Positions 17,002 to 25,427 of a DNA stretch of 64,000 nucleotides are shown here, piece after piece. Position numbers and translations under genes: made by a program. Source of the stretch: UBA11891 sp003533785 (lineage in GTDB: Bacteria; Bacteroidota; Bacteroidia; Flavobacteriales; Flavobacteriaceae); contig CATFEX010000022.1 in the NCBI GenBank assembly GCA_949511625.1, positions 68,533 to 132,532 of the forward strand. The letters run 5' to 3'. Position 1 is the first letter of the stretch; each line of letters starts with the position of its first letter. Under the pieces are notes generated by a model. The model was not told the origin of the DNA. It saw only the letters and a list, made by a program, of their open reading frames with translations, and searched no databases.

Positions 17002-17055
17002 CGAGGCTAAGGTATGAAATGAGCAATGAGATTGGAGTGACCTCCTAATGAAATA

Positions 17056-19224
17056 ATGACAAAGCAAAAGGCATACATCCCGAAAAAGACGCTGGAGGAT
17101 CTAGAGTATCATGAGGTTCTTTCTCAAGTAGCGGTGTTTGCCATTACAGAATTGGGTGCCCAGGCTTGTCTGGCGACTCAACCCCTACCCGACAGTCCCG
17201 AATTGCATCAGCAATTACAGGCCGTATTTGAATTTCACGCTTCTTTCGAGAACGATAACCGTATTCCCAATCACGGTTTTGAAGACTTAAGCACCTCCAT
17301 TAAGATGCTCCAAATTGAAAACAGTGTCTTGGAAATACAAGCTTTTAGAGCTATTGGAGCAAGCTCCGAGACGGTGAATACCCTATTAAATTTTTTTAAA
17401 AAATTCAAGGCCTATTATCCTACTCTTTTCGATTGGGGAAAAGAGATGGCTGTGAATAAGGAAATCAAAAAAGAAGTCGATCATGTAATTGATCGTTTTG
17501 GAGAGGTGCGCAACAATGCATCAGAAGACCTATCGCGAATTCGAAAGCAAATTCATCAACTAAAAGGTCGCATTGGGCAGAGCTTCAACAAAGCGCTCAG
17601 TCATTACACACAGCAAGATTATTTGGACGATATCCGAGAATCTGTATTGGATAACAAACGCGTTCTTGCCGTTAAGGCAATGTACCGGCGTAAGGTTAAA
17701 GGAACCATCATGGGTAGCTCCAAGACAGGAAGTATCGTCTTTATGGAACCTGAAACAACAGCGCAATTAACAAGGGAATTACAAAACCTCTTATATGAAG
17801 AGACAGAGGAAATTAAAAAAATACTCAGTCAACTTACCAATTACCTCCGCCCTCATACTGACTTGATACGTCAATATCAAAACTATTTGCTTCAATTGGA
17901 TGTAGTGTATGCCAAGGCCTGTTATGCACAAGACATTAACGGCATATTGCCCAAAATCACTGATACACAAGAAATCGAATACGGGCAGGCCTATCATCCC
18001 TTGCTGTGGAAAACTCATCAAACAGAAAAAAAGAAAACCTATCCTCAAGACATCCAGTTGCATCCTGGCAAGCGAATCGTTGTGATATCCGGGCCCAATG
18101 CTGGGGGGAAGAGTATCACATTAAAAACAGTAGGACTCTTGCAGTTAATGCTGCAAAGTGGATTATTAATTCCAGTCCATGAACGTAGTAGAGCTACTCT
18201 ATTCAACACAATCCTCACAGATATTGGCGACAACCAGTCTATTGAAAACCACTTAAGTACTTACTCTTATCGATTGAAGAACATGAAGGTTTTTCTTAAG
18301 AAATGTAATAACAAAACATTGTTTTTAATTGATGAATTTGGAACGGGTTCCGATCCCGAATTAGGGGGAGCACTCGCAGAAGTAATTTTAGAAGATTTTT
18401 ATGAACGTCATGCCTTAGGATTAATCACCACCCACTATTCCAACTTAAAATTATTGGCCAATGAGCTTCCAGCCATGCAAAATGCCAATATGCAATTTGA
18501 TAATAAAACCCTAGAGCCTATATTTAAACTAATCACTGGAGAAGCAGGGAGTTCGTTTACTTTTGAAGTGGCCCAAAAAAACGGTTTGCCCTACAGCCTA
18601 ATCAATCGGGCTAAAAAGAAAATTGAACGAGGTAAGGTTCGTTTTGATGCTACAATTGCTAAACTGCAAAAAGAACGCAGTCAAATGGCTAAAACAGGGC
18701 AGTCTTTAAAGGAAAAGGAAAGCAAGGCACAAGTAGAATCAGAAAAGCTAGCGGCCCTGAATGAAAAAGTAAAATCCAAATTGACCAGCTATCAAGAGCT
18801 TTACGACCACAACCAACGCATGATTGTTCTTGGCAATCGTTTAAATAATTTAGCAGAACGTTATTTCACCAATAATAAAAAGCGCCCGCTAATTGCAGAG
18901 CTGCTTCGATTGGTAGAAACAGAAAATTCCAAGCGAAAAAAGAAGTCCTCGGCCTTGGCAAAAAAAGAGAAATCAGAAAAAAAGAAAGTCGACCTGGAAG
19001 TGCAACAAAAAATGGTTGCAATACGAAAAGAGAAGAAAAAAAAGAAGTTGAGCCCTCCCCCTCAACCTAAAGTTAAAGTAGTTTTTAAAGTGGGTGATAA
19101 AGTTCGTATTATTGACAGCAAGTCTATTGGCACTTTGGACGTGATTGAAAAGAAAAAGGGTATTGTAAATTACGGTCTTTTCACAACACAAGTCAATTTA
19201 GAGCAATTAGAACTCGCTCCATGA
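17056..19224 (+). CDS. mutS2: MutS2-family ATPase lacking a Smr domain
   Basis: 722 residues. The MutS2 core and clamp helices lead to the ATPase: Walker A GPNAGGKS at about residue 345, the MutS loop TDIGDNQSIENHLSTYS as successive motifs, Walker B LFLIDEFGTGSDP and TTHYSNLKLLA. A long coiled coil and an extremely lysine-rich linker (about 620-665) follow. The C-terminus is a small KOW-like beta domain (KVGDKVRIIDSKSIGTLDVI). The Smr nuclease domain that ends many MutS2 proteins is absent. MutS2 acts on branched DNA in recombination control, and in Bacillus on collided ribosomes. Overlaps the next gene by four bases. Confidence 0.9.
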   Translation: MTKQKAYIPKKTLEDLEYHEVLSQVAVFAITELGAQACLATQPLPDSPELHQQLQAVFEFHASFENDNRIPNHGFEDLSTSIKMLQIENSVLEIQAFRAIGASSETVNTLLNFFKKFKAYYPTLFDWGKEMAVNKEIKKEVDHVIDRFGEVRNNASEDLSRIRKQIHQLKGRIGQSFNKALSHYTQQDYLDDIRESVLDNKRVLAVKAMYRRKVKGTIMGSSKTGSIVFMEPETTAQLTRELQNLLYEETEEIKKILSQLTNYLRPHTDLIRQYQNYLLQLDVVYAKACYAQDINGILPKITDTQEIEYGQAYHPLLWKTHQTEKKKTYPQDIQLHPGKRIVVISGPNAGGKSITLKTVGLLQLMLQSGLLIPVHERSRATLFNTILTDIGDNQSIENHLSTYSYRLKNMKVFLKKCNNKTLFLIDEFGTGSDPELGGALAEVILEDFYERHALGLITTHYSNLKLLANELPAMQNANMQFDNKTLEPIFKLITGEAGSSFTFEVAQKNGLPYSLINRAKKKIERGKVRFDATIAKLQKERSQMAKTGQSLKEKESKAQVESEKLAALNEKVKSKLTSYQELYDHNQRMIVLGNRLNNLAERYFTNNKKRPLIAELLRLVETENSKRKKKSSALAKKEKSEKKKVDLEVQQKMVAIRKEKKKKKLSPPPQPKVKVVFKVGDKVRIIDSKSIGTLDVIEKKKGIVNYGLFTTQVNLEQLELAP

Positions 19225-19625
19225 GTCCTGAAAATTCCTATCTGATTTTTTTCGATGGACACTGTGTTCTGTGTCACTTTTGGGTTCGTCAAGTGCTGAA
19301 ATACGACCGAAAGAAAATCTTCTACTTTGCCGATTTGGAAGGCCCCACGGCAAAACGCTTTTTAGAGGATCGGAACCTGTCATCTACCGATTCCATTGTG
19401 CTCTGGAAAAAAGGAGAGGCCTATTGGTTGCGCTCCGAAGCAGTTTTTCGAATTGCCAAAGAATTGAATGGTGTTTTTTATTGGCTAGCCCTTTTTCGAT
19501 TTTTACCAACCTTCCTTACCGATGCGGTTTACCTTCTTATTGCTAGGCAAAGAAAACGCTGGTTTGGCTCTTTTGCAGCATGTCCTCCCCCTCCTATTGG
19601 TTTTATGGAAAGGTTTTTATCCTAA
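19221..19625 (+). CDS. DCC-family (DUF393) thiol-disulfide oxidoreductase-like protein
   Basis: 134 residues. The N-terminal YLIFFDGHCVLCHFWV contains the DxxCxxC motif that names the DCC family, followed by FYFADLEGPTAKRFL. The family has a thioredoxin-like fold with unproven redox role. Hydrophobic stretches near residues 80-105 suggest loose membrane association. Translationally coupled to mutS2 by an ATGA overlap, though a functional link is not obvious. Confidence 0.87.
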   Translation: MSPENSYLIFFDGHCVLCHFWVRQVLKYDRKKIFYFADLEGPTAKRFLEDRNLSSTDSIVLWKKGEAYWLRSEAVFRIAKELNGVFYWLALFRFLPTFLTDAVYLLIARQRKRWFGSFAACPPPPIGFMERFLS

Positions 19626-19757
19626 CTCCAGTTCGTTATATTACTAGTGATATAGAGCCTATTCACTTTTGTATACTGTGTATTTTTCCAAAAAAGACAG
19701 AATAATAGCCAAAAAATGCGCATCTATTGCCAATTGAAACTTTGCACTTGAGTAAAA

Positions 19758-19788
19758 TTGGGTAAGCGACTACTTTAGTCCTACCCAA
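19758..19788. repeat. Bipartite stem-loop just upstream of a lipoprotein gene
   Basis: Arms TTGGGTA (19758-19764) and TACCCAA (19782-19788) enclose a second pair, GACTA (19768-19772) and TAGTC (19776-19780), with loop CTT. That makes 12 pairs with a 3/1 internal loop. It ends ten bases before the ATG at 19799 and overlaps a weak -7-like box TACTTTAG (19771-19778), 20 bases after a TTG. No T-run follows, so it is not a simple terminator. It is an operator or 5' UTR hairpin candidate. The remaining 19626-19757 shows nothing I can name. Confidence 0.5.
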
Positions 19789-19798
19789 AATTACTATT

Positions 19799-20263
19799 AT
19801 GCGACTATTACTTATTTTTTTGATTGCCCTTTCTAGTATTCAATGCAGCAAAGAACCCCTTTATGAGCCAGTCGAAAAACAATATTTTGATTTCGAGCTA
19901 CAAACAAGCCATTACTATCAAATTCGAAGAGGAACTTTTCAAGTTCGCTTGATAGAGATTATTAGCGATGGAGTAAGCAAATCCAGTGTCATACAAATAG
20001 CTAACGATTCCTTTTTTGCAAACAAGCTTCCATTTAAGGGTTCCTTCTCGTTTACCCAAGCGGTTTGGGATTCACTAACAAAAAATAACAAAAGTTATTT
20101 TATTGATATTAAATGGGATTCCGATGGTAATGGAAGTTACTGCAATGGCGATTTAATCGTGGATTCACAATTGGAATTTCCTCAACTTAAATTAAGTGAA
20201 AAAAAGAAACGGTTCTATCTAAAAGAGAGAACACACGGGGTGCTATGCCATCCTGGTTTATAG
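19799..20263 (+). CDS. Small lipoprotein of unknown function
   Basis: 154 residues. A short signal peptide ends in a lipobox-like SIQC (C17). The mature part is rich in beta-forming segments, and contains an acidic DSDGNGSYCNGD loop that could bind calcium or form a disulfide with the C-terminal cysteine. I do not recognise the family. It stands alone between the DCC gene and a convergent symporter gene, with its own hairpin-bearing upstream region. Confidence 0.7.
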   Translation: MRLLLIFLIALSSIQCSKEPLYEPVEKQYFDFELQTSHYYQIRRGTFQVRLIEIISDGVSKSSVIQIANDSFFANKLPFKGSFSFTQAVWDSLTKNNKSYFIDIKWDSDGNGSYCNGDLIVDSQLEFPQLKLSEKKKRFYLKERTHGVLCHPGL

Positions 20264-20276
20264 AATAACTGTCGTT

Positions 20277-21560
20277 TTATTTTTTTTCTAGAGGAGCGTC
20301 TTTAACCTTTCCAAGGGAGGTTCCAACCAAAAGAGACACAGCAGCATCACCTGTAACATTGACAATAGTTCTACACATGTCAAGTGGACGATCAATGGCA
20401 AAAATAAGGGCTAACCCTGCTTCTGGAATACCTGCTTGTGCCAATACAATGACTAACATCACAATCCCAGCACTGGGAACCGCCGCAGTTCCTATTGAGG
20501 CTAAGGTGGCAGTGAATATGATACCGAGTTGTGCAGATAAACTTAAATCCAGGCCAAAAGCTTGCGCAATAAATACTGCCGCTACTCCTTGATACACACT
20601 CGTCCCATCCATATTGATTGTAGCCCCTATAGGCAAAACAAAACTAGCTACTTCCTCATCTACCCCAAGGTGCTCTTCCACTCGTTCCATCGTAACAGGT
20701 AGGGTTGCGGCGCTGGAGGAAGTAGAAAATGCTAAAAGTTGCGCTGGGGCAATCCCCTTAAAGAAAAAACTGGGACTCCGCTTGGCAAACACACGAACCA
20801 AAATGGCATACACAGCTATCATCAGTGCCAAACCCAACAGGAGTGTAATTGCATATAATGCTAGGGCTTGAAACAATTCCAAACTTGGTGCTTCTACAAC
20901 TAGGGCTGACAATAGAGCAAAAACGCCATAAGGAGCCACAAGCATGATTAGATCAATCATTTTAAGAATAACTTCATTAAAAGCATCAAAAAAACCTTTG
21001 ACACTTCTTGCCTTTTCTTCTGGAATCAGAATCATTCCAATTCCAAAAAAAAGAGCAAAAAAGATAACCTGAAGCATGTTGCGATTACTTGTGGTTGCGT
21101 TAAATATATTATCAGGAACAATATCTACTAGGGCTTGAAGCGGCCCTGCTTCCTGTTGTTTAGCCGCAGCTTGTCTTTTTTCGTCAGCATCATTAGCATA
21201 GGCTTCAACAAGTTCTTGTCGGGTGTCGGTACTTATTGACTTACCGGGTTGAATACTATTGACGAGAACCAGACCAATGCAAACGGCAATCAGTGTGGTG
21301 ATTAAGTAAATTCCTATCGTTCTCCCTCCCATAGCAGAGAGCTTGGAAATGTCTTTAAGATCAGAAACACCTTTGATAAGAGAAGCCAATATTAAGGGAA
21401 TGGCAATAAGTTTAAGAAGATTGATGAAAATGGTGCCAAATGGCTTGACGTAATCTCGAACAATAAGATCTCCCGATTCCACGAAGGACATAAGTAGACC
21501 GAATAGGACGCCGAGGAACATACCAATCAATATTTTCCAATGGAGCGCTAATTTTTTCAT
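20277..21560 (-). CDS. Dicarboxylate/amino acid:cation symporter (GltP/DctA family)
   Basis: About 427 residues with many hydrophobic segments and the family signatures: serine-rich re-entrant loop SSSAATLP, NMDGTSVYQGVAAVFIAQ, and the C-terminal IDRPLDMCRTIVNVTGD that binds substrate and sodium. It imports dicarboxylates or acidic amino acids with sodium or protons in the inner membrane. An ATG at 21560 (MKKLALHWKIL) is preferred over an in-frame TTG at 21575. An extra polar loop at about residues 105-150 is longer than in GltP. Substrate cannot be decided. Confidence 0.92.
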   Translation of the reverse strand: MKKLALHWKILIGMFLGVLFGLLMSFVESGDLIVRDYVKPFGTIFINLLKLIAIPLILASLIKGVSDLKDISKLSAMGGRTIGIYLITTLIAVCIGLVLVNSIQPGKSISTDTRQELVEAYANDADEKRQAAAKQQEAGPLQALVDIVPDNIFNATTSNRNMLQVIFFALFFGIGMILIPEEKARSVKGFFDAFNEVILKMIDLIMLVAPYGVFALLSALVVEAPSLELFQALALYAITLLLGLALMIAVYAILVRVFAKRSPSFFFKGIAPAQLLAFSTSSSAATLPVTMERVEEHLGVDEEVASFVLPIGATINMDGTSVYQGVAAVFIAQAFGLDLSLSAQLGIIFTATLASIGTAAVPSAGIVMLVIVLAQAGIPEAGLALIFAIDRPLDMCRTIVNVTGDAAVSLLVGTSLGKVKDAPLEKK

Positions 21561-21606
21561 ACGGAGGTAATTCAATTTGGTGATAAGTAAAATACGGATA
21601 AATAAA

Positions 21607-22671
21607 TTAAAGCCGAGTACTTCGATTAAGAAGTGTAAAGTCAGCCAAAACTAAAGCTGCCATGGCTTCAACAATTGGAACAGCTCTCGGTACTACACAG
21701 GGATCGTGTCTACCCTTTCCTTGCATTTCCACCATTTCTCCTTTTTTATTGAGTGTGGTTTGCGTTTGCATTATGGTAGCTACCGGCTTAAAAGCTACTT
21801 TAAAGTTGATGTCCATACCGTTAGAAATTCCTCCTTGTATCCCTCCAGAATGGTTGGTTTGAGTACTTCCATCTGGGTTAAAAAGATCGTTGTGTTCGCT
21901 GCCTTTTAGCTTTGCACCACCAAAACCACTGCCGTATTCAAATCCTTTTACCGCATTGATGGAAAGCATGGCTTTACCCAACTGAGCATGTAACTTATCA
22001 AAAACAGGCTCACCTAATCCTATGGGCACATTTGTGATCACACAACTGACGACACCGCCCACCGTATTACCTTCTTTTCTAATCTCACGAATATAGGCTT
22101 CCATTTCTTCTGCTTTTTGCGAGTCGGGGCAGCGCACAGAATTCTTTTCTATGAGGGTGAAATCAACTTCCTTATTGTCGTCCGACATCGCAATAGGGCC
22201 CACAGCAGAAACATAGGCTTGAATACGAATCGGTTGGAGCATCTGTTTGGCAATAGCCCCTGCAACCACTCGACTGGCCGTTTCACGAGCTGAACTTCTT
22301 CCTCCACCTCGATAGTCCCTTATACCGTATTTTTCATCATATACCCGATCGGCATGAGAAGGGCGATAACTATCCTTAATATGTGAGTAATCTTTAGATT
22401 TTTGGTTCGTATTGTGAATTGCAAAACCGATAGGTGTTCCCGTTGTTTTACCCTCAAAAATTCCAGAAAAGAAAACAACCTCGTCTGGTTCCTTACGTTG
22501 AGTAACCAATGAGGATTGCCCCGGTTTTCTTCGATTCAAGTCATTCTGAATGGCATCCATATCGAATTCAATACCTGATGGGCATCCATCGATTACACCA
22601 CCAATTGCAGGGCCATGTGACTCTCCAAACGAGGTAATACGAAACAACTGTCCAAATGAATTTCCCGCCAT
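21607..22671 (-). CDS. aroC: Chorismate synthase
   Basis: About 354 residues. It uses reduced FMN to convert EPSP to chorismate, the last step of the shikimate pathway. Conserved segments are NSFGQLFRITSFGESHGPAIG at the N-terminus, RRKPGQS, the YRGGGRSSARETA motif and the late RHDPCVVPRAVPIVEAM. The start at 22671 (MAGNSFG) is standard; an open frame to 22701 only adds unrelated residues. A TATATTTG box lies nine bases upstream. Confidence 0.97.
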   Translation of the reverse strand: MAGNSFGQLFRITSFGESHGPAIGGVIDGCPSGIEFDMDAIQNDLNRRKPGQSSLVTQRKEPDEVVFFSGIFEGKTTGTPIGFAIHNTNQKSKDYSHIKDSYRPSHADRVYDEKYGIRDYRGGGRSSARETASRVVAGAIAKQMLQPIRIQAYVSAVGPIAMSDDNKEVDFTLIEKNSVRCPDSQKAEEMEAYIREIRKEGNTVGGVVSCVITNVPIGLGEPVFDKLHAQLGKAMLSINAVKGFEYGSGFGGAKLKGSEHNDLFNPDGSTQTNHSGGIQGGISNGMDINFKVAFKPVATIMQTQTTLNKKGEMVEMQGKGRHDPCVVPRAVPIVEAMAALVLADFTLLNRSTRL

Positions 22672-22680
22672 AATCGAATG

Positions 22681-22688
22681 CAAATATA
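22681..22688 (-). promoter_or_regulatory. -7 box TATATTTG upstream of aroC
   Basis: A perfect box on the minus strand, nine bases before the aroC ATG, predicting a leader of about five bases. A TTG lies 14 bases further upstream, somewhat short for a -33 element. Confidence 0.55.
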
Positions 22689-22789
22689 CAGTAAACCACA
22701 TTCAAAAATTAACATTTTAATAGGCATTCTTGTGGGTGTTGACGAGACGGTTTCGAAATGAAATTGCGTATTTTTACCAAAAGTATTCT

Positions 22790-23887
22790 ATGAAAAAGCT
22801 TTTTGGGATTTGGTTTGTAGTAGTATTAGGATGTTCACAAAACCCTGATTTGGTTATCAACGGATCTATAGATACGCTGGAGCCTACTAAAATCATCCGT
22901 TATATTCCGGACACCAACAATCAACCAAGACCATATGATACGGTCGTCTCGAAGGAAGGAGAATTTTCCTTCAAAATAACCGTAGACGTTCCAACACTCA
23001 ACTTTATTATGGTTGAAGGGCAAGCAGGTAATTTCCCTTTTATCTCCGAGAAAGGGGAATTACAAATGAGTATTGAAACTCAAAACCTAACCAATTCTAA
23101 AGTCGTGGGAACTCTTTCCAACGATGACTTGATCGCTTTTAAAGAAAAAAGTAATGAATTTGGAGTGGGTTTGAATTCACTAACCACTCAAATCAATGAA
23201 GCCCGTCAATTCAATGATAACTTATTGGTAGAAGAATTACAGAAACAATACCTCCAATTACAAGAGGAAATAAAAGCCTATGAAGTCTCGTTGGTCAAGG
23301 AAAAGACAAATTCTTACCTAGCCGCCTTGATGCTTGACCGGATGTTGAATACCAAAACGATGGTACCCCTTCAAGCTAAGCCCATTTTTTCTAATTACAC
23401 GTCACGCATAAAAAATACGGCTTTGGGGAGGGCAATTGAAGACAAACTCAACGCTCCCGTATCACCAACATCGATTGGCAATCAGGCTCCCAATTTTACG
23501 GCCCCCTCTCCAGACGGAACACTTATTGAACTGAGTCAACAGCTCGGAAAAATCACCATTCTTGATTTTTGGGCTTCTTGGTGTCGCCCCTGTCGAGTCG
23601 AAAATCCAAATTTGGTTCGAACCTATAATAAATTAAAGAATAAAGGGCTGCATGTAGTGAGCGTTTCTTTGGATCGAGACAAAAAAAGATGGATTCAGGC
23701 GATTCAAGACGACGGATTGAATTGGGATCATGTATCTAACTTACAGTACTGGCGCGATCCCGTTGCTCAATTGTACAAGGTGTCTTCCATTCCTGCTACA
23801 TTTATTTTGGATGAAAATGGAGTGATAATTGCTAAAAATCTTAGGGGGCCTCAACTCGAAGCAACTCTTTCACGTTTGCTTCAATAG
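22790..23887 (+). CDS. TlpA-like thiol-disulfide oxidoreductase lipoprotein with N-terminal DUF4369-like domain
   Basis: About 365 residues. The start at 22790 gives a lipoprotein signal with C15 in the lipobox. A beta-rich DUF4369-like region (about 20-120) and a helical middle lead to a TlpA/AhpC-TSA thioredoxin domain (about 230-365). It contains APDFTAPSPDG... type entry, active site WCRPC (C265, C268) and the cis-proline loop SSIPATFILDENG. Such proteins reduce periplasmic disulfides, for example in cytochrome c maturation. Compare the protein at 55113, which has a similar architecture but no CXXC. Confidence 0.9.
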   Translation: MKKLFGIWFVVVLGCSQNPDLVINGSIDTLEPTKIIRYIPDTNNQPRPYDTVVSKEGEFSFKITVDVPTLNFIMVEGQAGNFPFISEKGELQMSIETQNLTNSKVVGTLSNDDLIAFKEKSNEFGVGLNSLTTQINEARQFNDNLLVEELQKQYLQLQEEIKAYEVSLVKEKTNSYLAALMLDRMLNTKTMVPLQAKPIFSNYTSRIKNTALGRAIEDKLNAPVSPTSIGNQAPNFTAPSPDGTLIELSQQLGKITILDFWASWCRPCRVENPNLVRTYNKLKNKGLHVVSVSLDRDKKRWIQAIQDDGLNWDHVSNLQYWRDPVAQLYKVSSIPATFILDENGVIIAKNLRGPQLEATLSRLLQ

Positions 23888-23893
23888 AACCTA

Positions 23894-24484
23894 TTATATA
23901 GGAACTTGGCCAAACCATTGACTGAGCAGTCCAGGAGAGATAATTAAGCTGGTCAATACACCGCCTATTGCACCACCCAAATGCGCGGAATGGCCTATTT
24001 GATCTCGTTGACTTTTCATTCCGTATACTGTGTAGGCTAAATATAGAATCACGAATAAATAACCTGGAATGGGTATGGGGAAAAACAAAAACCCAAGCTT
24101 CATTTCAGGAAAAGCCAAAAGAGCAGAAAACAAAACACCCACCACTCCCCCACTAGCACCAGCAGCAGTATAGTGAGATTTATCTCTATTGTAATACACC
24201 CCATAGAGGCTCCCGCTGAGAACACTGGCCAAATAAATGAACCAAAAAAGCAATCCTCCAAAATAGGAAACCACATAGTCTCCAAAGAAAAATAGAGTTA
24301 ACATATTGAAAAGAAGGTGATTGGTGTCAACATGTAAAAAACTCGAGCTGATCAAACGGTAATATTCTCCTTGTTGAATGGCCTCTATCTTGAGGACATA
24401 TTTTTGAAAAAAGGAGATTTCCCGAAACCCTTTTCTCGAAACATATACGTTAGCGATAAGAATAATTATGACGAAAAAACTCAT
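23894..24484 (-). CDS. Rhomboid-family intramembrane serine protease
   Basis: 196 residues with about six membrane segments. The catalytic serine motif GASG has S111 and the catalytic histidine is H168 in SAHLGG. The HVDTNHLLFNM segment is the conserved helix-2 region. Both catalytic residues are present, so the protease should be active. Substrates are unknown. It is convergent with the TlpA-like gene, with only six bases between stops, and divergent from the acyltransferase. Confidence 0.92.
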   Translation of the reverse strand: MSFFVIIILIANVYVSRKGFREISFFQKYVLKIEAIQQGEYYRLISSSFLHVDTNHLLFNMLTLFFFGDYVVSYFGGLLFWFIYLASVLSGSLYGVYYNRDKSHYTAAGASGGVVGVLFSALLAFPEMKLGFLFFPIPIPGYLFVILYLAYTVYGMKSQRDQIGHSAHLGGAIGGVLTSLIISPGLLSQWFGQVPI

Positions 24485-24517
24485 GAGTATTGCCCTGTTT
24501 TAGCAATCGCAATGTAG

Positions 24518-24525
24518 TATATTTG
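24518..24525 (+). promoter_or_regulatory. -7 box TATATTTG upstream of the acyltransferase
   Basis: A perfect TAnnTTTG box 17 bases before the TTG start at 24543, predicting a leader of about 13 bases. The nearest upstream TTG is 25 bases away, longer than usual for -33. Confidence 0.5.
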
Positions 24526-24542
24526 CTTCAAAGACTTAACGA

Positions 24543-25427
24543 TTGAACCGAATCTTATTTTATTTAATAGTCCCGTTTTTATACGGCTTTTCGTTACTCC
24601 CCTTTTGGTTTCTTTATAGATTTTCCAATGGTCTTTCTTTTTTCCTCTATCGTGTTGTTGGCTATAGAAAAAAAATGATCAATAACTACTTAGAAAGAAT
24701 TTTCCCAGAAAAAAATTCCAAAGAACGAGCACAAATCATTGTCAAATTTTACACGAATCTCAGTGATATCATAGTGGAAACACTTAAGAGTATCACCCTG
24801 TCACCTTCCAACATCCAAAAACGTTTTAAAGTGGTCAACGTAGAAGCACTAACGCAATATGAAAAAAAAAATCGCTCTGTTTTTATTTTGTGTGGTCATT
24901 TCTCCAATTGGGAATGGATGGCTTCTTTAGGACTTCAATTTGAAAAGCTAAACCCTTATCTAATTTATTCCCCTCTTAAAAACACCCATTTCAACCGATT
25001 CCTTAGTCGAATTCGAAAAAAATATCGAATTCTTCTATTGCCGAGAAAAGAAACCGCCAGCACGATACACCAAAACCAAACTATTGGGCAAGCAGGCGTA
25101 TACGGCTTTGCAATGGATCAAACTCCAAAACTGAAATCAAAATCCTATTGGAAAGAATTCCTAGGCATAAGAGTACCTGTTTTTACAGGGGCAGAACGTT
25201 TGGCAAAAAAGTACAATATACCACTTGTATATGCATCCATAAATCGCTTAAAAAGAGGTTATTATGAAGTAAAATTTGAAGTTTTAGAAGAAAACTCAAA
25301 AAGCACCTTAGATAACGATATTACGGATCGTTTTTACACAAAATTAGAAACACAAATTTACAAAGATCCTTCTCAATATCTTTGGTCTCATCGTCGATTT
25401 AAGCATGAAGGAAGAGAACCTAAATGA
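24543..25427 (+). CDS. Lipid A biosynthesis acyltransferase (LpxL/HtrB family)
   Basis: 294 residues with an N-terminal membrane anchor and the HX4E catalytic motif CGHFSNWEW (H119, E124). Also seen are YSPLKNTHFNRF, FAMDQTP and FTGAERLAKKYNIPLVYA in family order. It adds a secondary acyl chain to lipid A on the inner face of the inner membrane. The start is TTG, since no in-frame ATG precedes the conserved N-terminus. The last eight bases overlap the 3' end of the convergent glmM. Confidence 0.92.
   Translation: MNRILFYLIVPFLYGFSLLPFWFLYRFSNGLSFFLYRVVGYRKKMINNYLERIFPEKNSKERAQIIVKFYTNLSDIIVETLKSITLSPSNIQKRFKVVNVEALTQYEKKNRSVFILCGHFSNWEWMASLGLQFEKLNPYLIYSPLKNTHFNRFLSRIRKKYRILLLPRKETASTIHQNQTIGQAGVYGFAMDQTPKLKSKSYWKEFLGIRVPVFTGAERLAKKYNIPLVYASINRLKRGYYEVKFEVLEENSKSTLDNDITDRFYTKLETQIYKDPSQYLWSHRRFKHEGREPK

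Noticed and set aside
23890..23902. Inverted repeat CCTAT-TAT-ATAGG between convergent stops
   Set aside because: Only five-base arms and no T-run; too weak to call a terminator.
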